Assembly: GCA_963790545.1 (NCBI GenBank)
Contig: CAWBPA010000017.1
Span: 62,001 to 126,000, forward strand
DNA from: DATBJG01 sp963790545
GTDB lineage: Bacteria; Acidobacteriota; Vicinamibacteria; Vicinamibacterales; JAMQPK01
Length of the DNA: 64,000 nucleotides
Direction: 5' to 3'
The notes under the pieces were generated by a model. That model was given only the letters and a program-made list of their open reading frames with translations. It was not told the DNA's origin and did not search any database. Position numbers and translations under genes: made by a program. Positions within the stretch are counted from its first letter, which is position 1. Each line of letters begins with the position of its first letter. Positions 54,703 to 61,366 of the stretch are shown in pieces.

Positions 54703-56200
54703 CTATCCACCGAGCGCCAGTCGCGCCCGCTCGACAAGCGCGTTGTCCTTGGCCTCGCAGCCGTTCATCCAGTACACGCTCGCCGCGAGGTACCGCTCGC
54801 GCCAGGGCGAGGACAGATGGTTGAAGTCCTCGAGGGCCGCGGCGCTGAACTTGTAGTCGTGGGAATCGTTGCCCTTCAGGAAGATGAGCCGGTTCGCGGC
54901 GTTCAGCAGGGTCTTCGGGTTGGATTTGCGCGTCAGGTATTCGAGGACCTGCCGCGACGCGCGCGATTTGTCGCGACTGATCGCCGTGCAGATCTGCGAG
55001 ACCGCCGAGATCGTCCGACATCGGGAGCTCGATGGGCACCAACTCGTCGATTCGGGTCTGGGTTCCTCGCCCGCCGCGCAGAAACGGCAGGAACGAGGCG
55101 TTCTGGAGCAACAGCAAGCGGCGCGTCTCGTCGTTTTGCGCGCGTTCGTAGATGTAACGGATGGCGTTGGTGGTCGTCACGGCGTGGAGGGGAACGATGC
55201 CGGGATTTCGCATCAGGATCTCTGCCGCGGCGCACGTAACCGCGTCCCAGATCGATTGTGGCGAGATTCCGCGCGAGAGGAGTTCGACGACCCGATCCGC
55301 CGCGGCGTCTTCGGTGCCGTCGCGCTCGACCGCGAGCAAGTCGGCGGTTGCGCCGGAGTCGATTTTGCCATCCGCCCAGCCCATCCGAATTCGTGCGGCA
55401 CGCTGCTGATTGCGTGGCCACGAACGATCGGCACGATCGTCGCCCCGCAACGGGTCGCTGCCCTCTCGTGCCAGCAGCGCGTACGCGAGCGAACGGAGCA
55501 CCGGCTCGCTGTGCTGCCAGCCGATCGTGTCGAGCGTGCGCCACGCGTTGGCGACATAAATCGCCTTATGGCCGATCGATCGGAAATCGCGGACGGCATA
55601 GCGCGCAAGAATCTCGAACACCTCTTGTGGACCAACGTGACGAGCAAGGCCGGCCGCGGCGGAATCGGCGGCTGATTCGTCCCAACGATCCATTGCCGTT
55701 CTGAACGCCGGAACCACCCGGGCGCTGGAGGGGACTGACTTGGCGTCCACCTCTGGCATCGTCCAGTCGCCTTCGCGCTCGTCATCTGCCTGCGATTCCT
55801 TGAAGTGATCGAATGCCCAGAGCAGAGGAAGCCAGCGGTCGATATCGTGGGCCGCCTGCGCAACTAGGTGGGCGGAATGGACGACCAGCACGGCGTGGAA
55901 CTTGAATCCCACGGCTGGCCGCGGCTGAACGTTGCGGATGCCCGCAAGGAGCAGCGCCGCCAGGCTCTCACGGTACGTGAGGCCTTTTCGAATTCGGGCC
56001 CCAATCTCCTCGAGAAGCTTCGCTCGCGGCGTGTCTTCGACGAGGCGAACGAGCGGTTCGATGGCGCGATCGAACCGCACGATTCCGGGATCGACCCGAA
56101 CCTGCGCAGCCGAAACGGGGTGCAGACCTGTCAGAAACGCGAGCTCACGGTACCCGAGCATCGCGCTCGCGCCAGCCTGTAGAAAGCTGCGCCGGTTCAT
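54703..56200 (-). CDS. Tat-signal protein of unknown function, one frameshift near 55015
   Basis: Start MNRRSFLQAGASAMLGYREL is a Tat-like leader. The body has VGFKFHAVLVVHSAHLVAQA, LPLLWAFDHFKESQADDERE, EVFEILARYAVRDFRSIGHK and DAVTCAAAEILMRNPGIVPL. Near 55015 the frame must change; the correct one continues AVSQICTAISRDKSRASRQV, LTRKSNPKTLLNAANRLIFL, FNHLSSPWRERYLAASVYWM and ends RARLALGG at the TAG 54703-54705, before the hairpin. Uncorrected, the ORF runs through the hairpin to 54632. About 498 aa, mostly helical, with conserved-looking histidines (FHAVLVVHSAH, FDHF, HDYK) that could bind metal or haem; no family is recognised. Confidence 0.75.
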
Positions 56201-56299
56201 GGCTCTCTGGAAAGCAGGTCGTCATTCTTGCACAGGCCACGCAAAAATCAAGATCTCGACCCCAGATCGGGTACGATACCGCCCTATCAGGAGGCCGAA

Positions 56300-57061
56300 A
56301 TGAGACCGCTGCTGCAGCTTGCGATCGTAATCCTCATGAGCGCGCCGGTATTCGCGCAGTGGGTCAATGTCCCTCCGCCCGTCATTCCGCGCACACCGGA
56401 CGGCAAGCCGAACATGTCGGCGCCCGCGCCGCGGATGCCCGATGGCAAGCCCGATCTGTCGGGCATCTGGATGCCGCCAACGGGATATCTTCGGAACCTC
56501 GCGCTGAACGTGAAGGAAGAAGTCCCCTTTCTCCCTTGGGCCAAAGCGCTTTACGATGAACGTGCCGCGGGAAAGTTCTGGAAGGAGGAACCCGACGCGA
56601 ACTGTCTTCCCCAAGGGGTGCCCAAGGTGCTCCTCGCGCCGGCACCATGGAGGGTCATCCAGACCCCAGGAATCATTTTCTTTGTTCACGAGGCCTTCAA
56701 CCTCTGGTGGCAGGCCTTTACCGATGGTCGTCAGTTCGCACCCCACGACGATGTCAGTCCGACCTGGCATGGCTATTCCACAGCCAAGTGGGAGGGCGAC
56801 ACGCTCGTCGTCGACAGCCGCGGCTTCAACGGGAACGTCTGGCTGGATCAGTTAGGGAAGCCTTCGACGGAAGCCTTGCACGTGACCACGCGCTTCCTGC
56901 GGAAGAATTTCGGCAAGATGGATATTCAAGTCACGATTGACGATCCCAAGGCCTATTCCAAGCCGTGGGGCAACACGGTCGAAGTGAGCTTGCTCCCCAG
57001 TACCGAATTGATGGAGTTCATCTGCCTGGAGAACGAGAAAGATACGCGCGGGAAAAAGTAG
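56300..57061 (+). CDS. secreted PDLxGVW-family protein 4 (unknown function)
   Basis: 253 aa, intact. ATG 56300 follows AGGAGG by 6 bp: leader MRPLLQLAIVILMSAPVFAQ, then a duplicated PDGKPN/PDGKPD stretch (RTPDGKPNMSAPAPRMPDGK, PDLSGIWMPP), LPQGVPKVLLAPAPWRVIQT, KWEGDTLVVDSRGFNGNVWL, LHVTTRFLRKNFGKMDIQVT and LMEFICLENEKDT. It has the same order as paralogue 2 at 22564, both ending in a Cys-containing xxxC(V/L)E block rather than YACHEGN. The TAG stop is followed by a second TAG within GTAGC of a hairpin. Confidence 0.83.
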   Translation: MRPLLQLAIVILMSAPVFAQWVNVPPPVIPRTPDGKPNMSAPAPRMPDGKPDLSGIWMPPTGYLRNLALNVKEEVPFLPWAKALYDERAAGKFWKEEPDANCLPQGVPKVLLAPAPWRVIQTPGIIFFVHEAFNLWWQAFTDGRQFAPHDDVSPTWHGYSTAKWEGDTLVVDSRGFNGNVWLDQLGKPSTEALHVTTRFLRKNFGKMDIQVTIDDPKAYSKPWGNTVEVSLLPSTELMEFICLENEKDTRGKK

Positions 57062-57069
57062 CGGAAGAA

Positions 57070-57094
57070 GTAGCGCGGGGGCTTTAGCCCCCGC
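57070..57094 (+). repeat. REP-like hairpin (element A9)
   Basis: GTAGC, stem GCGGGGGC, loop TTTA, stem GCCCCCGC; nearly identical to A7 at 51772. Directly downstream of the PDLxGVW 4 gene. Confidence 0.92.
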
Positions 57095-57112
57095 GGCCCC
57101 GCGGCACTGCGG

Positions 57113-57604
57113 CTAAAAAAAGGCTCGCCCGTGCCAGGACTGGCTGGCGCGGACCTCCCAGCGTCCGTCGCGCACCTGACCCACGGTGGTGAGCGTGTTG
57201 TCGAATACGAGTGTGTCGAGGTCAACCGCGCCTGCGGTCACGAGCGCGCCAAACTCCTCGCGAGGAACACGCGCGATGATGTCGCCATCGCGATAGAGAA
57301 CGGGTGCGTTGTTGGTCAGCTCGACACCCAAGGCAACTTCGAGGTGCTGCATCCGCCGGACCAGCGCGTCAATCGAACAGCCGGACACACCCGAGGCGCG
57401 CTCGTCCACGCCAACCAGGACAAACTGGTCGTGCCGTACGTCCCGCGCTCCCCGCAGCGGAACGCCGTGCGCGGCCCACTGAGCGATGAACGCATCCGCC
57501 TCGGCCAGCACCACCTGCTTCTCATTGGACGACAACCGCCGTGCGGCGGGAAAGATCCAAAGGCGGGCATCTGGCGGCAGCTCATCGAACGGCACTCGTG
57601 GCAT
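57113..57604 (-). CDS. conserved hypothetical protein (~160 aa, cytosolic)
   Basis: 163 aa, intact: MPRVPFDELPPDARLWIFPA, NEKQVVLAEADAFIAQWAAH, GVPLRGARDVRHDQFVLVGV, DERASGVSGCSIDALVRRMQ, VPREEFGALV and DTLVFDNTLTTVGQVRDGRW. The same pattern occurs in proteins often labelled 'ABC transporter ATPase' in Bacteroidetes, but there is no Walker motif, so I do not endorse that name. The SGCSIDALVRRM segment could hold a functional Cys-Ser. It is divergent from the MFS transporter. Confidence 0.75.
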   Translation of the reverse strand: MPRVPFDELPPDARLWIFPAARRLSSNEKQVVLAEADAFIAQWAAHGVPLRGARDVRHDQFVLVGVDERASGVSGCSIDALVRRMQHLEVALGVELTNNAPVLYRDGDIIARVPREEFGALVTAGAVDLDTLVFDNTLTTVGQVRDGRWEVRASQSWHGRAFF

Positions 57605-57666
57605 GATGAGGCTATTCTAATCCCCGCCGTGAGAATCTCAACCACCGACACCACGTCGACAATCCG

Positions 57667-58963
57667 ATGACGACATCGATGCCGCTTGCCTCCTCTCCGC
57701 CTCCGCCACCGGCCGTCCGCTGGGGTATGTGGTTGTTCGTCAGCATCGCGATGTTCGGGAATTACTACGTCTACGACTCCATCGCGCCACTTGCCGACAT
57801 GTTGCAGACCCAGGCGGGGTTCAGCTCGACCCAGGTAGGAACCCTCAACGCCATCTACCACTTCCCCAACATCGTCATGGTTCTCATTGGCGGTGTCATC
57901 GTCGATCGCTTCGGGGCGAGGATTGCGACGCTGGTCTTTACGGCCTTCTGCCTCGCCGGTGCCATTCTGACGGCCGCTTCCGGGACCTTCGGTGCGATGG
58001 CTGCCGGGCGTCTGGTGTTCGGACTTGGCGCCGAGTCGATGATTGTGGCCATTACGGCAGCGCTCGGTCAGTGGTTCTGGGGGAAGCAGTTGGGGTTGGC
58101 GTTCGGGCTGAACCTGAGTCTCGCGCGCGCGGGCTCGTTTGCGGCCGACTGATCGCCATCATGGGCGCGAGCGGCCTATGCCGCGGGCTGGGAACAACCG
58201 CTGCTCATTGCGGTCGCCTTTGCGATCGTCGCGTTCGTCGGCGCAGCGGCCTATTGGATTCTCGAACGGCGCGCCGAGTCCCGATACGACCTCGAGGCTG
58301 CCGAAGCCTTCGGATCGGATCGTCTGGTCCGATCTCTGGCAGTTCGACCGCTCCTACTGGTACATCGTCGGCCTGTGTGTGACCTTTTACTCGGTCATCT
58401 TCCCGTTCCGGAGCACCTTTGCCATTGAGTATTTTCAGAACGCGCACGGCTTGTCGCTCGAGCGAGCTGGTGAAATGAACGGCTACGTGTTCCTGGCCGC
58501 AATCGTCGCGACGCCCGCCTTCGGCTTTCTGGTCGATCGGGTCGGACGTCGCAGCTTTTTCATGTTCGCGGGCTCGCTGCTGCTTTTTGCCGTGTTTCCC
58601 ACGCTCATGTACACGGACTGGAATCTCTGGATCTCGACGGCGCTTATCGGAATTGCGTTTTCGCTCGTTCCAGCCGTGCTATGGCCCGCCGTTGCCTACC
58701 TCGTCGAAGAGAATCGGCTCGGCACGGCGTACGGATTGATGACGATGATTCAGAATGTCGGCCTGACCGTATTCAATCTTGGCGCGGGTGCGCTCAACGA
58801 TCTGGGGAATGCGGGCGCGAGCAACCCGGACGGCTACCGTGGGATGCTCTGGATGTTCGCACTCCTCAGCCTGGCCGGCCTCGCGTTCTCGGCTCTCCTG
58901 CGCCAGCGCGAGACGGGTCCGCACGGGCACGGCTTGGAGACCATCAGGGCTACGGGAATGTAG
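57667..58963 (+). CDS. MFS transporter, two frameshifts
   Basis: ~430 aa with about 12 membrane helices once frames are joined. Part 1: MWLFVSIAMFGNYYVYDSIA, IGGVIVDRFGARIATLVF (MFS motif A, GGxxxDRxG-like), LVFGLGAESMIVAITAALGQ, GLNLSLARAGSF. Part 2 (third frame, 58145-58300): WEQPLLIAVAFAIVAFVGAA. Part 3: YWYIVGLCVTFYSVIFPFRS, ATPAFGFLVDRVGRRSFFMF (second motif A), LVPAVLWPAVAYLVEENRLG, YGLMTMIQNVGLTVFNLGAG. A nitrate/sugar-phosphate-type or lysosomal-MFSD1-like transporter is suggested by the G-N-Y-Y-x-Y-D start; substrate unknown. Its TAG stop opens a heptamer tract. Confidence 0.85.
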
Positions 58964-58990
58964 GGATTCGGGGTTCGGGATTCGGGGTTC
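58961..58990. repeat. degenerate heptamer tract, GGGRTTC type (4 units)
   Basis: GGGATTC, GGGGTTC, GGGATTC, GGGGTTC in phase (58963-58990), beginning at the last base of the MFS stop codon TAG. Confidence 0.9.
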
Positions 58991-59014
58991 GCGGGCTGAT
59001 CTCTGGTGGCGTCG

Positions 59015-59320
59015 CTACTGCCCGGCCCGCTGCTCGAGTGCCGTGATCCGACTCTCGTGATTGTTGACAACGCGATGCAGTAGATCGGGAAGGTTCTTCA
59101 GGGGCTCGATGTCTCTCACGAGCTGGTCCAATACGTTCCCATGATGCACTTGCACCTCCGCGATCAGCTTGACTTGATGCGAAGTCTCCTCGTGGAGCAC
59201 CCACAACTTCTGAAGCTGGCTTTCCACCGATCCCAGTCGGTTCTCGACTTTGCTCAGTCGGTTCTCGACCCCGCCCAGTCTCTGCTCAACTCTGTCGAGG
59301 CGCTCATTTGTGTCCGGCAC
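59015..59320 (-). CDS. small coiled-coil protein
   Basis: 101 aa from GTG 59320, which has GGAGG 6 bp upstream; the longer frame (to 59413) begins with an Arg/His-rich stretch. The protein is a parallel heptad coil: RLDRVEQRLGGVENRLSKVE, NRLGSVESQLQKLWVLHEET, VKLIAEVQVHHGNVLDQLVR, VNNHESRITALEQR. The repeated VExRL heptads are near-identical at DNA level too. No signal peptide. Probably an oligomerisation module or small scaffold; no known family. Confidence 0.7.
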   Translation of the reverse strand: MPDTNERLDRVEQRLGGVENRLSKVENRLGSVESQLQKLWVLHEETSHQVKLIAEVQVHHGNVLDQLVRDIEPLKNLPDLLHRVVNNHESRITALEQRAGQ

Positions 59321-59502
59321 CGAGATCCTCCGAGTCGACCCACTGCGAACAGCATGCCGCGCGTGATCGCCCGCAAAGTCACGAGCGTCCCTTCCGTGTG
59401 GCTGCTTTCTCACGGTTGAGCGCTTGCGACTATTGCAATTTCTGCCTGCGTCGATTCCGCGACGGCACGCGGGGACGACAATGCCATCGTCAGCGAATCA
59501 AG

Positions 59503-60537
59503 TCAAGGAAGGAACCTGTCCTCCAAGGCGTCGGCCTGTTTCACCTGTCCGTCCAGCCATGCCGCGGCCCACAAATTCAAGCGCCAGATCAAATAGAACA
59601 TCACGCTGAGGCTCGCGAACATCATCGCAAGGTTAAGGAGCGTCGAAGCCCCGCTCCCCCACTTGCTGACCATCCCCACCAGAATACCCGGCAGAAACGG
59701 CAGCAAGTACCAGCGGTGCACGTCACGAAGAATGTCGCGCTGGCGCACAAGTTCGGCCCGATGAAATCGGAGCACTCCTCTGGCGTCGGCGTCTGAGGGC
59801 ACCTGGCGCGCCCCTGCGCGAAAGCGAAGGTAGTACATGATAAAGAGCGTGCCGGCGATGAGCAGACCGTGGCTCGCGCGGTCAGACATGTTTTCTCCAC
59901 GCCACAGGTCGGGCACGTTCGCGGTCAGCACGATGAGCGCGGCCGCCATTTCCCGAGCGTTCCGCCACCAGATGGTCTTCTGGAACGCTCGCGCCTGATC
60001 GGGAAGGGTCTCAATCGACAGCGGCTGTAGCAGCTTCTCTGTTTGAAGCCACGGCATGCTCAGGACCAGGATCAGGCCAATCAGCACGCCAAACCCCACC
60101 GCCACTGCCGTGATTGGAACGCCGACCAACGCGGCAATGGCTACGGCAGCGACGTAGGTCGCTGCCAGTACCTTGTGACTCGATCGGCCTGGGTTTTCCG
60201 CAGGTCCGTAGGCAGCGGCCAGCACACAGCCAGCAACCCAGATGGCCCATGGGACTGTCAGACCGATCCAGTCGGCAGGCGTGCCAAATGCAGGAGGTTT
60301 CGGCGCGACGATCAGCGCAATCGCGCTCGCGATGGCGTTGAAGATGACGACGCCTTTGCTCACTCGACGGCGGATCTGGCAGACGATCACACAGGGCAGG
60401 GCCGAAGCCAGGTTCCTCAAATAGTCGTTGCGGCTTCCGGAACACTCGACCAGGTCGCCAAGGACGTGTTCGCGGCTTCCCGGCGGAAGGACGCTCGTCG
60501 AGAGTCGTTCGAGCCATCGCTGAGGTTGGTATCGCAC
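59503..60537 (-). CDS. polytopic membrane protein coupled to PadR regulator
   Basis: 344 aa, intact. The N-terminus (MRYQPQRWLERLSTSVLPPG, SREHVLGDLVECSGSRNDYL) resembles the soluble 'permease prefix' region found ahead of ADOP permeases. It is followed by about six to eight hydrophobic segments (VVIFNAIASAIALIVAPKPP, KVLAATYVAAVAIAALVGVP, LIGLILVLSMPWL, FLPGILVGMVSKWG, LNLAMMFASLSVMFYLIWRL). Start codon is GTG immediately after the PadR stop (TAAGTG), so the two are translationally coupled. Function unknown, probably under PadR control. Confidence 0.75.
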   Translation of the reverse strand: MRYQPQRWLERLSTSVLPPGSREHVLGDLVECSGSRNDYLRNLASALPCVIVCQIRRRVSKGVVIFNAIASAIALIVAPKPPAFGTPADWIGLTVPWAIWVAGCVLAAAYGPAENPGRSSHKVLAATYVAAVAIAALVGVPITAVAVGFGVLIGLILVLSMPWLQTEKLLQPLSIETLPDQARAFQKTIWWRNAREMAAALIVLTANVPDLWRGENMSDRASHGLLIAGTLFIMYYLRFRAGARQVPSDADARGVLRFHRAELVRQRDILRDVHRWYLLPFLPGILVGMVSKWGSGASTLLNLAMMFASLSVMFYLIWRLNLWAAAWLDGQVKQADALEDRFLP

Positions 60538-60912
60538 TTAGCCCGGCTCCTTCTTGAGTCTCCGGTCCCACCCCGGCCAGTTCGTGCCCCAGGCTTCGCT
60601 GACCACGTCCCACATACGTCTGGCCGCGACGGCGGATTCCTGCAGGGCTTTCTCGCCGGCGGCTTTCAGCCGGTACTGTCGTTTGGCGCGCCCACCGCGT
60701 TCGGGTGTGGGGTCGGACAGCCACGACTTGACGTAGCCCTTGTCCTCCATGCGGTCGAGCGTCACGTAGATGGCGCCGAGCGACACCGATCGCGGCCGCG
60801 CGAGCTCTTTGACCTTTCTGTAAATCGACACACCGTACGCGTCGTCGGAAAGGCTGAGGACTGCGGTGAGAACGAGCTGTTCGAATTGGCCGAGCGTTTC
60901 GCGCTTCGCCAT
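60538..60912 (-). CDS. PadR-family transcriptional regulator 1
   Basis: 124 aa from ATG 60912 (MAKRETLGQFEQLVLTAVLS). The winged helix has LSLSDDAYGVSIYRKVKELA and LGAIYVTLDRMEDKGYVKSW; KRQYRLKAAGEKALQESAVA gives the wing and the C-terminal dimer helix. PadR proteins repress neighbouring transport genes and are released by a ligand. It is coupled to the membrane protein downstream and divergent from a second PadR at 61019. A CAACATA half-site lies 6-12 bp upstream of its start (60918-60924). Confidence 0.92.
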   Translation of the reverse strand: MAKRETLGQFEQLVLTAVLSLSDDAYGVSIYRKVKELARPRSVSLGAIYVTLDRMEDKGYVKSWLSDPTPERGGRAKRQYRLKAAGEKALQESAVAARRMWDVVSEAWGTNWPGWDRRLKKEPG

Positions 60913-60975
60913 TTGTCCAACATAGTAGTTAAAACACGGGGCGCGGTCAACGACGTCACGGCGGACCCGCGACCT

Positions 60976-61021
60976 CATATGTTGACGCCCAACACATCAT
61001 GCTGTAGGCTTCCAACATATG
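60976..61021. promoter_or_regulatory. inverted-repeat operator candidate for PadR
   Basis: CATATGTTG (60976-60984) and CAACATATG (61013-61021) form a perfect 9-bp inverted repeat whose right half overlaps the PadR2 start codon. Inside it TGTTG-ACGCC-CAACA (60980-60994) is a second palindrome sharing the left half. PadR repressors bind ATGT/ACAT-type dyads, so autorepression is likely (inference). Confidence 0.6.
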
Positions 61022-61366
61022 GCCGGCCAGAAGACCGATGTGCGCCATGGCACGCTCGACCTGATGGTGCTGAAAACGCTCGATGCCATGGGACCGCTCC
61101 ATGGGTACCAGATCGCGCGCCGGATCGAACAAATCAGCAGCGATCAGTTGAGCATCAATCAGGGGACTCTCTACCCTGCGCTCCTGAAGCTGCAGCAGCA
61201 CGGCTGGGTCCGAACGAAATGGGGCGAGTCAACCACCGGGCGCCGCGTCAAGTTCTACGCGATCACACGGCGAGGGCGGCAGCGCCTCGAGGCAGAAGAA
61301 GCGGATTGGCAAAGGGCGGCGGGTATCGTGGCCAGGTTCTTCAATCTCTCGAAGGACGTGTCATGA
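61019..61366 (+). CDS. PadR-family transcriptional regulator 2
   Basis: 115 aa: DVRHGTLDLMVLKTLDAMGP, LHGYQIARRIEQISSDQLSI, NQGTLYPALLKLQQHGWVRT, KWGESTTGRRVKFYAITRRG. This is the compact PadR form that typically precedes ADOP permeases in Acidobacteria. The stop overlaps the permease start (ATGA at 61363-61366), so both are translated together. The start ATG lies inside the inverted repeat described at 60976-61021. Confidence 0.95.
   Translation: MAGQKTDVRHGTLDLMVLKTLDAMGPLHGYQIARRIEQISSDQLSINQGTLYPALLKLQQHGWVRTKWGESTTGRRVKFYAITRRGRQRLEAEEADWQRAAGIVARFFNLSKDVS

Noticed and set aside
57070..57094. GC-rich hairpin as an intrinsic terminator
   Set aside because: No T-run follows, and near-identical hairpins occur in other contexts including upstream of genes, which fits a repeat family better.
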